From NCBI GenBank assembly GCA_014239365.1, contig JAAZZB010000083.1:1-64000 (forward strand): 64,000 bases of DNA, written 5' to 3'. Source of the stretch: Verrucomicrobiia bacterium. Its GTDB lineage: Bacteria; Verrucomicrobiota; Verrucomicrobiia; Limisphaerales; UBA1100. The position numbers and the translations under genes are program-made. The notes beneath the pieces are model-generated. The model saw only the letters and a list, made by a program, of their open reading frames with translations. It did no database searches and had not been told where the DNA came from. Shown in pieces: positions 52,597 through 61,821 of the stretch (its first letter is position 1; every line of letters starts with the position of its first letter).

Positions 52597-54063
52597 TTAA
52601 CCCCCCTCCGGCGCGGCCATTGGTTTGAAGGCTTTTATTTTTTTCTGCGCGGCAGCCTTTTCTTTTTCTGAAAGCTTCAATGCATCGCGCGCCTTGGCGG
52701 CGTTTTTAATTTTTTGTTTTGCCGCCAGCGAAAACCACACGAACGCCTCTGTCTTGTTTTTTACCAAGCCCGTGCCCTCGGCCAATGCTTGGCCCAGTTC
52801 AAACTGCGCCGCGCCATCGCCGTATTCCGCCATCGCCATTGCTTTGCGAAGTGCGGGCCCTTTGGGCGCAATGAATTTTCCGGCGATGGGCGGAATGTCG
52901 AACACTTGATCCGGCGTCAATTCGGTGGAGGCGAGGGCTTGCAACTGGTCGAGCGTGGCGATCTGTTTGGGGTCGCCCACGGATTGGCGGGCAACGACGA
53001 ACCAGTAGTAAGCTTGAGCCGGATTGCGCGGCGTGCCTTCGCCTTTGGCGCACATCACGCCCCAGTCAATCTGCGCGGCGGGATAGCCCAGCCGCGCGGA
53101 CAAACTCCAAAATCGTCCTGCGGTTTCGGAATTTTTTTTCACTCCACGGCCCAGCGCAAACATTCCGCCGAGGCGATGGGCGGCCTCGGGCGAGCCCTGC
53201 CGGATGGCTCTCACATACCACGTCACCGTTCTAAATGAATCCATCGGAAGCCCCGCGCCGGTTTCGTGGCGACGGGCGATTTCCATCTGCGCATCAATTT
53301 CACCTTTGTCGGCACGGTCACGAAGCGCGTCCATATCCGGCAACAGTTTGGGCGCCTGCGTGGCCAGACGCTCCAGCAAAGTACGCGCGCGCAGGGCATC
53401 GCCGGGATGCTTCACGGCGGCGGCTTTCATCAGCCATTGTTTGCCGGCCTTCAGATTTTGCCGCCGACCGCGTCCCTGCAATTCCAGCGAGGCGAGATGA
53501 ATCATCGCCGGCCCGTACCCCGCCTCGGCGGCGCGGGAGAACCACTCACCGGCTTTGGTGGGGTTGACCTCGAACCCCTGTCCGGCAAGATAGGCGCTGG
53601 CCAAATCGGCCTGAGCTTTGATGTTTTTCTGTTTTGCAGCTTTGAAAAACCATTGCGCGGCCGCATCGGCATCCTGTTTTACGGCCACGCCGCGCGCGAA
53701 TAAAATACCGAGCTTGCCCTGAGCATCGGCTTCGCCGCCCTCGGCTTCTTGAATGAGTGCGGGCAAACATTTTTTGAAAAGTTCCAACCCCGCCTTCGCA
53801 TCGCGCGGGCCGCCTTCGCCGAGCAGTTGCATTGAGGCGAGCCGGTATTGGGCGCGGGCGTGGCCTTGCTCGGCAGCTTGGGTGGCCCATCGGCGGGCGG
53901 CATCCAAATCACGCTCCACTTCGCGGGCTTCATAAAATAATTCGCCCAACTGATATTGCGCCGCAGCGTTGCCGGCGGCGGCTTGTTTGCGAAGGGCCGC
54001 CAAATCAGCAGCGGCCAAGCTGGCGGCAACGGCTAACACCCAAATAAACCCAACGGCGCGCAT
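52597..54063 (-). CDS. Sel1-repeat (SLR) secreted protein
   Basis: 488 aa with signal peptide (MRAVGFIWVLAVAASLAAA) and about ten Sel1-like repeats, e.g. AAGNAAAQYQLGELFYEARE, EQGHARAQYRLASMQLLGEG and AEAGYGPAMIHLASLELQGR. Sel1 repeats are helix pairs that mediate protein-protein contact. The C-terminus is Lys/Ala-rich (KEKAAAQKKIKAFKPMAA). It lies 3 bp after the next Sel1 protein gene, in one unit with it and the SurA-like gene. The partner proteins are unknown. Confidence 0.9.
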   Translation of the reverse strand: MRAVGFIWVLAVAASLAAADLAALRKQAAAGNAAAQYQLGELFYEAREVERDLDAARRWATQAAEQGHARAQYRLASMQLLGEGGPRDAKAGLELFKKCLPALIQEAEGGEADAQGKLGILFARGVAVKQDADAAAQWFFKAAKQKNIKAQADLASAYLAGQGFEVNPTKAGEWFSRAAEAGYGPAMIHLASLELQGRGRRQNLKAGKQWLMKAAAVKHPGDALRARTLLERLATQAPKLLPDMDALRDRADKGEIDAQMEIARRHETGAGLPMDSFRTVTWYVRAIRQGSPEAAHRLGGMFALGRGVKKNSETAGRFWSLSARLGYPAAQIDWGVMCAKGEGTPRNPAQAYYWFVVARQSVGDPKQIATLDQLQALASTELTPDQVFDIPPIAGKFIAPKGPALRKAMAMAEYGDGAAQFELGQALAEGTGLVKNKTEAFVWFSLAAKQKIKNAAKARDALKLSEKEKAAAQKKIKAFKPMAAPEGG

Positions 54064-54066
54064 CGT

Positions 54067-56385
54067 TTAGTCTTTCACGGATTGAACGGGCTTGAACTGC
54101 CGGGCCAGTTTTTTGGCCTCGATGATTTGGCTGTTTTTCATTGTCTCGCTCAGCGCATCGCGTTCTCCCTCGGCCAAGGCGTGGTCCGCTTGCATCGCGA
54201 GGGTGAACCATTTGTAGGCCTGCACAAAATTGGGTGGGCCGTCGGATCCTTTCAATTGCAACAGGCCGAGTTGAAACTGGGCCTCGGCATCCCCCTTGTT
54301 GGCTTTGGCCTGAAGCGCCTTGAAATCGCCGGGGGCGGCCTGGCCCGGACGGTATAAATTGATGGCCACAAATTTCCGGGCGTTCTCTCCTGCCACTTCA
54401 ATTTCTTTGCCGGAAAGCGCGCCGGCCACGTTTCGTTTATTTTGCAGCAGCTTGGCCTGAAGATCTCTCAACTGTTTAACTCTTGCGGCGGCTTCCGGGT
54501 GACGCCTGACATTTTGAAATTCGCCTTGTAAAGAAATCTCCGCGATGAGCAGCCATTCGTAACCTTTCGCGGAATCATTTCCGGGAATGCCATCGCCAAA
54601 ATGGTGCGCCATTCCCACGGCCATTTGCGCCTTGGTGTGGCCCTGCCGGGCGGCAAGGGTAAACCACTTGAGCGCTTCCGTGCGGTCGACCCCATTGCGG
54701 GCGTGGCCTTGCATATAAAATTGGCCGAGATGGCTTTGCGCCTCGGGCAGTCCTTGCCGGGCGGATTGCAGCAGCAATTTCCCGGCCTTGGCCAAATCCT
54801 GTTCCACGGCGATGCCTTCAATATACATAATGGCCAGATGATTTTGGCCGCGCGCATCGCCGAGATCCGCAAGGGATTGGTAAAGCTCCAAGGCGCGCGG
54901 ATGATTTTGTTTCACGTGGGTGCCGGCCACATACCAATCGGCCAGAATAGACATCGCTTGCACATCCTTTTGCTGCGCGGCACGCTCGAACCATTTGACG
55001 GCTTGGGCAGAATCAACCGGGGTGCCCAGTCCATTGATGTAAATGGCGGCAAGCGTGTGCTGGGCGGCCACGTTATTTTTCTCGGCGGAAATCACATATA
55101 ATTTCCGGGCCTCGACAAATAATTGGTTGGCGGATTCCCGGTCTTTCTCGGCGGCGCCAAGCAACGCCTTGGCTTCGGCTTCGCTAGTGGCGGCGGCGGC
55201 GCGCCTCAGCAATGTTTGCTGACGGGCGTTGAGTTGTCGGCCGCGTTCAAGTTTTTCATCTGCCAAAGCAAAGGCGGCCTCGACGTTGCCTTCGGCGGCC
55301 AACCGGTTGAGCAAGTCTTCCCGGATGGAAAGAACGGTGAGCCGCTCGCAGCCGAGCAGTCCCATAGATTCATTGCGGGTTGCCGAAGTGGGTTGTGCTT
55401 TGAAGTCATTAGCCTTCTGCAATACATCAAGCGTTTGGTCGGGGGTGAGTTGGGCGTTGAGTTCGCGATGGAATGTTGCGCCCGATTCGCTCAGGTCGCG
55501 TTGGCGCGAGAGCAGTGTCATCCACAGGGATGCCATCTCCAAATCCTGTTTCACATCTTTGCCCGCGAAATACATTCTCGCCAGCAGTTGTTGCGAAGGC
55601 CAATAGTCCTGATTCGCGGCGCGCTGGAACCACTTCAATGCGGCGGCCTTATCGGGCTTGCCCAGCGCGTTGCCGGCCAGGAGTTGGGCGTAGAGATGTT
55701 GGGAACCGGCCAGGCCTTTTTTCGCAGATTGCTCGAGCCACTGCGCGGCTTGCTTTGCATCGGGCGGGCCAAGCAATTCGGTGAGGCACAATTCTCCAAT
55801 CATATGGGCGGCAACAGGATGCCCCGCCGTGGCGGCGCGGCGCAGCCATGGGGCGGCCTTTTTCGGGGTATCAGTCTGGAGTGGGCTGATCTTCCGCAAG
55901 ATCGCCTGCCCAAGCCAAAAGGTGGCGGGGATGTTTCCCTTTTCCGCTGCGGCGGTCATTTGTTGGCGCGCGAGCTTGAGGTCCTGCCGATAGCCATTGG
56001 CAGGGTGGTACCCGTTCAAATAAAGTTGGGCGGAAAAATAAAGGGCCTGAGCATCTCCCGCTTTGGCGGCTTGTTCCAGTTTGGGATGGGTTTGAATGAG
56101 AAAATCGAAGCCCGCCTTGGAATCGCCTTCCACGCCGTGAGCGAGCAACAGCTGAACGCCGTGCAAAAACCGGGCCTTCGTGTGGCCGGCTTTGGCGGCG
56201 CGTTGGGCCCATTTGGCGGAAGCCTCCAAATCGCGCTCCATCCCCTCGGCCCAGTAAAGCGCGTAGGCCAGCTCAAACTGCGCGTCCGCATCATTCTTGG
56301 CCGCGCGGGTTTCCAAATCAGCACGATCCGCGCTCCACGCCATCACGCCCCACACCAGCCCCATAAAAATTATCGCCTGTTTCAT
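54067..56385 (-). CDS. Sel1-repeat (SLR) secreted protein, large
   Basis: 772 aa, signal peptide MKQAIIFMGLVWGVMAWSA, then many Sel1-like repeats along most of its length (AAKNDADAQFELAYALYWAE, AATAGHPVAAHMIGELCLTE, ARQGHTKAQMAVGMAHHFGD). A middle segment (~330-410) without repeats contains MGLLGCERLTVLSIREDLLN. It shares architecture with the 488-aa gene downstream, and the two may be paralogues. In transcription order it follows the SurA-like gene by 18 bp. Confidence 0.9.
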   Translation of the reverse strand: MKQAIIFMGLVWGVMAWSADRADLETRAAKNDADAQFELAYALYWAEGMERDLEASAKWAQRAAKAGHTKARFLHGVQLLLAHGVEGDSKAGFDFLIQTHPKLEQAAKAGDAQALYFSAQLYLNGYHPANGYRQDLKLARQQMTAAAEKGNIPATFWLGQAILRKISPLQTDTPKKAAPWLRRAATAGHPVAAHMIGELCLTELLGPPDAKQAAQWLEQSAKKGLAGSQHLYAQLLAGNALGKPDKAAALKWFQRAANQDYWPSQQLLARMYFAGKDVKQDLEMASLWMTLLSRQRDLSESGATFHRELNAQLTPDQTLDVLQKANDFKAQPTSATRNESMGLLGCERLTVLSIREDLLNRLAAEGNVEAAFALADEKLERGRQLNARQQTLLRRAAAATSEAEAKALLGAAEKDRESANQLFVEARKLYVISAEKNNVAAQHTLAAIYINGLGTPVDSAQAVKWFERAAQQKDVQAMSILADWYVAGTHVKQNHPRALELYQSLADLGDARGQNHLAIMYIEGIAVEQDLAKAGKLLLQSARQGLPEAQSHLGQFYMQGHARNGVDRTEALKWFTLAARQGHTKAQMAVGMAHHFGDGIPGNDSAKGYEWLLIAEISLQGEFQNVRRHPEAAARVKQLRDLQAKLLQNKRNVAGALSGKEIEVAGENARKFVAINLYRPGQAAPGDFKALQAKANKGDAEAQFQLGLLQLKGSDGPPNFVQAYKWFTLAMQADHALAEGERDALSETMKNSQIIEAKKLARQFKPVQSVKD

Positions 56386-56403
56386 TCGCGTCCCTTGTGC
56401 CGT

Positions 56404-57363
56404 TTAACCATCCAACCGGCGCCAGGAAATTTGTTTGCGCAGTCGGCGGATGGATTTCTCCAAAGCCTGAGTTTGCAATCCATCAAGCAACCGCCGCTCG
56501 GCGCGGCGCCGCAGTTCATCGCCCGGCACTTGCCGGTCTTTTTCAAATTTCTCAATATATCCAATGTAATAAAATTCCTTATCCTTCCAGACCTCGGTGG
56601 TGATCCCCTCATCGCCAAAAGAAATTAACTCGTTGGCGCTGTTGCGATTCACGCCCGGCGGCAGAGGGTGGACATCGTTTTCATAAATCCAGCCCAGCGA
56701 TCCCTTGTCTTCTTCCTTGTATTGAACCGCCAGCTTTTCCATATCCGCCACCGACTTGATTCCAGCCGCCAAGGCTCTGGCTTGAACGAAATTCATCCCC
56801 TCGGTGTTTACCGGAATCCGCGCCCAATGCGCTTTCACAGCTTTACCTTTGCCCGCTTCCTCGGGGTGATCTTTCAGATATTGCTCCACTGCGCCTGGCG
56901 AAACCTGCACCGAATCGATCACCAAACTCTGCGCGATTTCCAGCAGCTCTTCATCCACCAGCTCGGCCATCCGTTGCTCCAGAGTTTTGCCTTCCAAACG
57001 CAACTGAGCCACCATCGCCTCGCGTTTATTCTCGTAAATTCCCGCCACCTCCTGGCTCAGCAATTCCTCGCCACGCCCGGGCCGTTCGGCCAGCGCTTTG
57101 TATTTTTCGTGAATTTTGATGCTATGCACAAACAACGATTCATTGATCATCTCCGAAAGAATTTGCTCGAGATCCTGCACCGGCTTGCCATTCGCATCGC
57201 GGATCCGCCGATACACATTGCCCCGGCGCAGCTCAATATCCCGTTGCGTGATCACCTTGCCGGCCACCACCGCGCGCACACGATTGATGGTTGGATTCTC
57301 CGCCGCCTGCGCATTAAAATTTAACAACAGGCAAGCAGCCAACAAAAGACGAAAAGCGTTCAT
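56404..57363 (-). CDS. SurA-like periplasmic chaperone / peptidyl-prolyl isomerase
   Basis: 319 aa. Signal peptide MNAFRLLLAACLLLNFNAQA, then INRVRAVVAGKVITQRDIEL (the SurA N-terminal pattern), helices with LSEMINESLFVHSIKI, and a parvulin-like segment (VKAHWARIPVN, GSLGWIYENDVHPLP, WKDKEFYYIGYIEKF). SurA assists outer-membrane protein folding in the periplasm. Length is shorter than the 430-aa E. coli protein and there appears to be one isomerase domain. It leads the Sel1-repeat unit, so all three may act in envelope protein handling. Confidence 0.85.
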   Translation of the reverse strand: MNAFRLLLAACLLLNFNAQAAENPTINRVRAVVAGKVITQRDIELRRGNVYRRIRDANGKPVQDLEQILSEMINESLFVHSIKIHEKYKALAERPGRGEELLSQEVAGIYENKREAMVAQLRLEGKTLEQRMAELVDEELLEIAQSLVIDSVQVSPGAVEQYLKDHPEEAGKGKAVKAHWARIPVNTEGMNFVQARALAAGIKSVADMEKLAVQYKEEDKGSLGWIYENDVHPLPPGVNRNSANELISFGDEGITTEVWKDKEFYYIGYIEKFEKDRQVPGDELRRRAERRLLDGLQTQALEKSIRRLRKQISWRRLDG

Positions 57364-57411
57364 ACGGCGGCAACTCTAGCCCCTCGCCCAAACGTGTCAA
57401 GAGCGCGCCAT

Positions 57412-57738
57412 TCACAGGTTGCTCCCCGCTGAAACACTGTTGGAAATCCAATCCAAATACCGCGCACTGCCCGCCTCAATCTTCAGCGCCACAAACTCCG
57501 GCGTGTCATACGGATGCTCCGCCAACACAAACGCCTCCAACGCCGCCAGCTTTTCCTGCGTGGTTTTCAAGACCATCAACACCTCAGATTCCTGACACAC
57601 TTTGCCCTCCCACCAATAATGCGATTCCACCCCCGGCACCAGATTCACACAAGCCGCCAAGCGGTTTTCCAAAACACCCGAAGCCAGTTTGCGCGCCACC
57701 CCAATCTCCGGCGCCGTGACGAATATGATGTGATGCAT
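57412..57738 (-). CDS. cutA: Divalent-cation tolerance protein CutA
   Basis: 108 aa from the ATG at 57736-57738; a GAGG box 8 nt upstream supports this over the ATG at 57759. Typical CutA blocks: MHHIIFVTAPEIGVARKLAS, LAACVNLVPGVESHYWWEGK, SEVLMVLKTTQEKL and EHPYDTPEFVALKIE. Small trimeric protein linked to copper and metal tolerance in other bacteria, with a role that is still debated. Confidence 0.96.
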   Translation of the reverse strand: MHHIIFVTAPEIGVARKLASGVLENRLAACVNLVPGVESHYWWEGKVCQESEVLMVLKTTQEKLAALEAFVLAEHPYDTPEFVALKIEAGSARYLDWISNSVSAGSNL

Positions 57739-57863
57739 CCGCAAAGCCTCAAATTTCATTTCTCAACAATCAAGAAAAAATCAAGTTTGGCCCGGTGATT
57801 TTCTTGGACATTGGGCTTTGGAAATTAGACATTGGCCGTGTCCGGAAACAAATCGGAAGCGGT

Positions 57864-60527
57864 ATGATTTTAGCCAAAACATTTCATCAATCGAACGGGC
57901 TGATGGCCGTGATGCTCGCCTTGGGCATCGCCTGCGGCGGGGATGCTCCGCCCGCGGTTAAACCACCGGCCGCCACTGTGGTTCGGTTTGCCGATCTCTC
58001 GAAGCAACCCGACGGGCACGTGCTGCACAAAGCAACCGGCGTGCGGTTTACCGGCACGGTTTTGGAACATTGGCCCGGAGGCAAACCGCGCGTGAGTCTC
58101 GCGTTCAAGGATGGATGGCAGGAAGGCCCCGCTCGCGGTTGGCACGAAAACGGCACGCGAGGGCTCGTGGGCGAATGGCGCCGAGGTCAGCCGATCGGGC
58201 TGGTTCGCGAATGGTCCACTGATGGGATGGCGGTGCGAGAGGTGGAGCATCGGGATGGCCGCGTTATCCGCGAAGAAACCCTCCCCACTCCCCGCGCGCA
58301 AAAGCTGATAACGGAAAAACTCCAGCAGCGCGAGGCACTGGATAAACAGGATTGGCGGGCCGAGATGAAGGCACAGGAATATGAGGCCACATTCGTAAAC
58401 CTTTGGGATCGCTTGCGGCACGGAAATCACGCGTGGGATATTTTTAAACAATTTTCATTTGAATCCATCCGCTTGCGCAAACTCGGCCCCGCTGAGAAAT
58501 GTGATTGGGGGATTGAAAAAAAACAGGCGACGCTTCCCGGAGCCACCCTTACCTTCGCGCAATGGAAAGAACACCTCGCCGACTGGAGCGCAACCCATCG
58601 CGTGCTCGAGACGGAATGGCATCAGGAACAATTTAACCCGGACTCCGAAGACAACCCGGACGCGCACTCCCTGTTCAAAATAGTAATTCACGCCGAAGCC
58701 AATGACGCCTCGGAGCGCGTGATCATACGCGCTGCAGTACGGGTGAATTGGTCGGACAAAAAAGATGAAGCCGGCCATTGGCTGCCAAAGAAACTTGAAG
58801 TGACCCAGCTCACCCTCTTACGGCGGCGCGGTGCCATTCCATTCAAGGCCGGGGGTGAACTGCGGGTTCGCCGGGATAACCCCCAGTTAACCGTGGAGCG
58901 TTTCCCAACCACGGTCGATCCCGCGCCCCTGATTGTGCGCGACTTGAATGGCGACGGGTTGCCTGAAATCATCACCACCGGTTCAAACCTGATTTACTGG
59001 AACCGAGGCGGCTTGAAATTTCGCCCCGAACAATTGATCAACGGAATGTCCGGCCTATTTCCAAACGCAGCGGCCATCGCGGATTTCACCGGCGACGGCA
59101 AGCCGGATTTTCTCACCATCGGCCCCTCCGGCAAGCCATTGTTGTTTCACGCGAATGCCCGAAACCGCTTCCCCGGCCCACCCACGGTGGGGCTGCAAAA
59201 AAACCAAAACGCCCAGCTCACCGATGCCTCTGCGATGGCCGTGGGCGATGTGGATGGCGATGGCGACCTCGATTGCTTCGTCCCCCAATACCTCTTCCCC
59301 TATGCCAACGGCCGCACGCCCACACCTTATTACGATTCCCGCGATGGATTGCCCGCCTATTTATTAATCAATGATGGTAAGGGAAACTTCACCGACGGCA
59401 CCGACGCCGCCGGGCTTGCCCCCAAACGACACCGCCGAACTTACAGCGCATCGTTCATCGACTTTGATGAAGATGGCGATCTGGATTTACTCGTCGTCAG
59501 CGATTTCGCCGGGCTCGACCTCTACCTGAATAATGGCCAAGGCAAATTCACCGACATCACCGCGCGCCTTGGCGACTCCCGATATTCATTTGGAATGAGC
59601 CACGCCCTCAGTGATTTCGATGGCGACGGCCATCTGGATATTTATATGGTCGGCATGGGCTCCACCACCGCACGCCGGTTGGAGCACCTCGGGCTGGGGC
59701 GAAAAGGCTTCGACTCCATTCAAGCCGCCCGAATGAAAATGGGCTACGGCAACCGCCTCCTGCTCGGCGATGGCAAAGGCAACTTCCGGCAAACACCCGG
59801 CAACGATCGCATAGCCCGCACCGGCTGGGCCTGGGGCTGCACGCAATGGGATTTTGATAACGACGGCGACCGCGACCTCTTCATCGCCAATGGCCATCTC
59901 AGCGGGAAATCCGCCAAAGACTACTGCAGCACATTTTGGCGGCACGACATTTATACCCCAAAAATCCCGCAATCCGGCTTCGTGATGAACGGCCTGTTCA
60001 ACGCCTGTAAAACTAATTTAGGCGGAAACGAATCGTGGAACGGCTTCGAACATAACGTCCTCTTCCTAAACGAAGGCAAAGGACGCCACACCAACATCGC
60101 CTTCCTAATGGGGCTCGCCTCCGAGGCCGATTGCCGCTCTGTCGTCTCCGCCGATTTGGATCTCGATGGTCGCCCCGATTTGTTAGTCGTGGAAATTGAA
60201 AACCAAAGCGGACGCCGCGATGGTCACGTCCGCATATACCACAACCAGTTGAACACAAAAAACAACTGGATCGGCGTGCATTTACAATGCGCCCCCGGCA
60301 CAGCACTCTTTGGCGCAAAAGTCACCCTCCATCACCCGAACACCTCCCAAACCCTACCCGTCATCACCGGCGATTCCTGGAAAGCACAGCACCCAACCAC
60401 CCTCCATTTCGGGCTGGGCAAATCAAAAACCATCAACGCCATCGAAGTACGCTGGCCCAACGGAAAAACCACCCGACTGAACACGCCCGAAATCAACCGC
60501 TACCACATTATAAAAGCCGGCCAATGA
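57864..60527 (+). CDS. FG-GAP/VCBS repeat lipoprotein-like protein with UnbV-type C-terminus
   Basis: 887 aa from the ATG at 57864; other in-frame starts are the GTG at 57795 and the ATG at 57903. A hydrophobic N-terminus (LMAVMLALGIACGG) suggests export, perhaps lipid-anchored. Residues ~60-135 hold MORN/YwqK-like units (FTGTVLEHWPGGKPR, GEWRRGQPIGLVREW). From ~355 come calcium-binding FG-GAP repeats (DLNGDGLPEI, DVDGDGDLDC, DFDEDGDLDLLV, DFDNDGDRDLFI) forming a beta-propeller, and the end (VEIENQSGRRDGHV, FGLGKSKTINAIEVRWPNGK) is the ASPIC/UnbV type. Common in PVC genomes; function unknown, possibly surface adhesion or scaffolding. Confidence 0.88.
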   Translation: MILAKTFHQSNGLMAVMLALGIACGGDAPPAVKPPAATVVRFADLSKQPDGHVLHKATGVRFTGTVLEHWPGGKPRVSLAFKDGWQEGPARGWHENGTRGLVGEWRRGQPIGLVREWSTDGMAVREVEHRDGRVIREETLPTPRAQKLITEKLQQREALDKQDWRAEMKAQEYEATFVNLWDRLRHGNHAWDIFKQFSFESIRLRKLGPAEKCDWGIEKKQATLPGATLTFAQWKEHLADWSATHRVLETEWHQEQFNPDSEDNPDAHSLFKIVIHAEANDASERVIIRAAVRVNWSDKKDEAGHWLPKKLEVTQLTLLRRRGAIPFKAGGELRVRRDNPQLTVERFPTTVDPAPLIVRDLNGDGLPEIITTGSNLIYWNRGGLKFRPEQLINGMSGLFPNAAAIADFTGDGKPDFLTIGPSGKPLLFHANARNRFPGPPTVGLQKNQNAQLTDASAMAVGDVDGDGDLDCFVPQYLFPYANGRTPTPYYDSRDGLPAYLLINDGKGNFTDGTDAAGLAPKRHRRTYSASFIDFDEDGDLDLLVVSDFAGLDLYLNNGQGKFTDITARLGDSRYSFGMSHALSDFDGDGHLDIYMVGMGSTTARRLEHLGLGRKGFDSIQAARMKMGYGNRLLLGDGKGNFRQTPGNDRIARTGWAWGCTQWDFDNDGDRDLFIANGHLSGKSAKDYCSTFWRHDIYTPKIPQSGFVMNGLFNACKTNLGGNESWNGFEHNVLFLNEGKGRHTNIAFLMGLASEADCRSVVSADLDLDGRPDLLVVEIENQSGRRDGHVRIYHNQLNTKNNWIGVHLQCAPGTALFGAKVTLHHPNTSQTLPVITGDSWKAQHPTTLHFGLGKSKTINAIEVRWPNGKTTRLNTPEINRYHIIKAGQ

Positions 60528-60588
60528 ACAATTCTCAATTTCCAACAAAGCCAAACCCACTTGATCATTGAAAATTGAAAATTCCAAA

Positions 60589-60801
60589 ATGACCCGCCCC
60601 GAAGCCAGCGAAAAAATTAAGACCCACTGCAAAACCATCGCCCTCGAAATGATGGAACTCAACCCCACCATCGCCTCGCTCGACGACACCGAAACCCAGG
60701 AAGCCCTCTACGAAGCCAGCTACGCCCTCACCAAGCAATTGGAGATCATCAAGAAAAAGGTCATCCAACTCGAACGCCGCGACGGCTCCACCGACGTGTA
60801 A
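60589..60801 (+). CDS. Small charged helical protein, unknown
   Basis: 70 aa from the ATG at 60589. Sequence is helical and highly charged (EKIKTHCKTIALEMMELNPT; ALTKQLEIIKKKVIQLERRD), with a central conserved-looking motif LNPTIASLDDTETQEALYEA. No family is recognised. Codon use is like that of its neighbours, and the frame ends right before the 60804-60851 hairpin. Convergent with the deoxyhypusine-synthase-like gene. Confidence 0.55.
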   Translation: MTRPEASEKIKTHCKTIALEMMELNPTIASLDDTETQEALYEASYALTKQLEIIKKKVIQLERRDGSTDV

Positions 60802-60803
60802 TC

Positions 60804-60851
60804 GGTAGGGACGCGCTGCGCGCGTCCGGACACGCACAGCGTGTCCCTACC
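60804..60851. repeat. Inverted repeat (hairpin) at convergent gene ends
   Basis: 15-nt arms (60804-60818 and 60837-60851) pair fully apart from one G-T; between them GCGCGTCC and GGACACGC add an inner stem. It lies 2 bp after one gene's stop and contains the stop of the other (60847-60849). Similar TAGGGACGCGCTGCGCG hairpins are dispersed in PVC genomes. A role as bidirectional terminator is plausible, though there is no T-run. Confidence 0.8.
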
Positions 60852-61821
60852 AGCCCAACACGTGCGCGAAAATCAACGGCGCCACAATCGTCGCATCACT
60901 TTCGATGACGTACTTGGGCGTGTCTACTTCCAGCTTCCCCCACGTGATTTTTTCGTTAGGCACAGCGCCGGAATAGCTGCCGTAGCTGGTGGTCGAATCA
61001 CTGATCTGGCAGAAGTACGCCCACTTGCACACGCCTTCGCGCTGCACATCCTGTTCCAACATTGGAACGACGCAAATCGGAAAATCGCCTGCGATGCCGC
61101 CGCCGATTTGGAAAAACCCAAGCGGTGCTTCCGCCGTGGTGGCCTCGTACCAGCGCGCGAGTTCCACCATATATTCGATGCCGCCACGCACCGCGCGCGG
61201 GTCAGTCAGATTTCCCAGAATAATTTCGCTGGCGAACATATTGCCCATCGTGCTGTCTTCCCAGCCGGGCACGAACATCGGTAAATTTTTTTGCGCCGCC
61301 GCCAGCATCCAACTGTCCGCCGGATCAATTTGATAAAATTCCTCCAACTCGCCGCTCAATAAACTTTCAAACAAAAACTCGTGCGGAAATTTGCCTTCAC
61401 CGGCATCGGCTGCCGCGTGCCATCGCGGGCGGATTTTGGATTCCAACCGACGCATCGCTTCTTCCTCGGGGATGCACGTATCGGTCACGCGATTGAGTTG
61501 GCGGTCGAGCAGCGCCTGTTCGTCCTGCGGGGAAAGATCGCGATAGTGCGGCACGCGCTCATAAAAATCGTGCGCCACGAGGTTATACAAATCCTCCTCA
61601 AGATTCGCGCCCGTGCAGCAAATGCCGTGCACTTTGTCGCGCCGAATCATCTCCGCCAGCGACAGCCCCAACTCCGCCGTGCTCATTGCCCCGGCCAACG
61701 TGACCAACATTTTGCCGCCGCCATCCAGCAATTGCGCGTAGCCCTCCGCCGCGTCCCCCAGCGTGGCCGCGTTGAAATGGCGGTAGTGGCGCTGGATGAA
61801 TTGGCTGATGGGGCCGCTCAT
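60847..61821 (-). CDS. Deoxyhypusine-synthase-like protein
   Basis: 324 aa. The family's Rossmann-like core is visible: VTLAGAMSTAELGLSLAEMI (NAD-binding start), HGICCTGANLEEDLYNLV, FVPGWEDSTMGNMFA, FFQIGGGIAGDFPIC and SYSGAVPNEKITWGKL with K296, the equivalent of the catalytic Lys of deoxyhypusine synthase. Bacteria lack eIF5A; bacterial members act as homospermidine synthase or on unknown substrates, so the reaction is inferred only broadly as NAD-dependent aminobutyl transfer from spermidine. Its start overlaps the lysC stop by 4 nt (61818-61821). Confidence 0.9.
   Translation of the reverse strand: MSGPISQFIQRHYRHFNAATLGDAAEGYAQLLDGGGKMLVTLAGAMSTAELGLSLAEMIRRDKVHGICCTGANLEEDLYNLVAHDFYERVPHYRDLSPQDEQALLDRQLNRVTDTCIPEEEAMRRLESKIRPRWHAAADAGEGKFPHEFLFESLLSGELEEFYQIDPADSWMLAAAQKNLPMFVPGWEDSTMGNMFASEIILGNLTDPRAVRGGIEYMVELARWYEATTAEAPLGFFQIGGGIAGDFPICVVPMLEQDVQREGVCKWAYFCQISDSTTSYGSYSGAVPNEKITWGKLEVDTPKYVIESDATIVAPLIFAHVLGW

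Noticed and set aside
55123..56628. Long plus-strand frame opposite the large Sel1-repeat gene
   Set aside because: Gly/Phe-rich shadow of the repeat-coding strand; no start context or family features.
60807..60851. Classical rho-independent terminator
   Set aside because: A strong hairpin is present but no T-run follows on either strand; recorded as a repeat instead.
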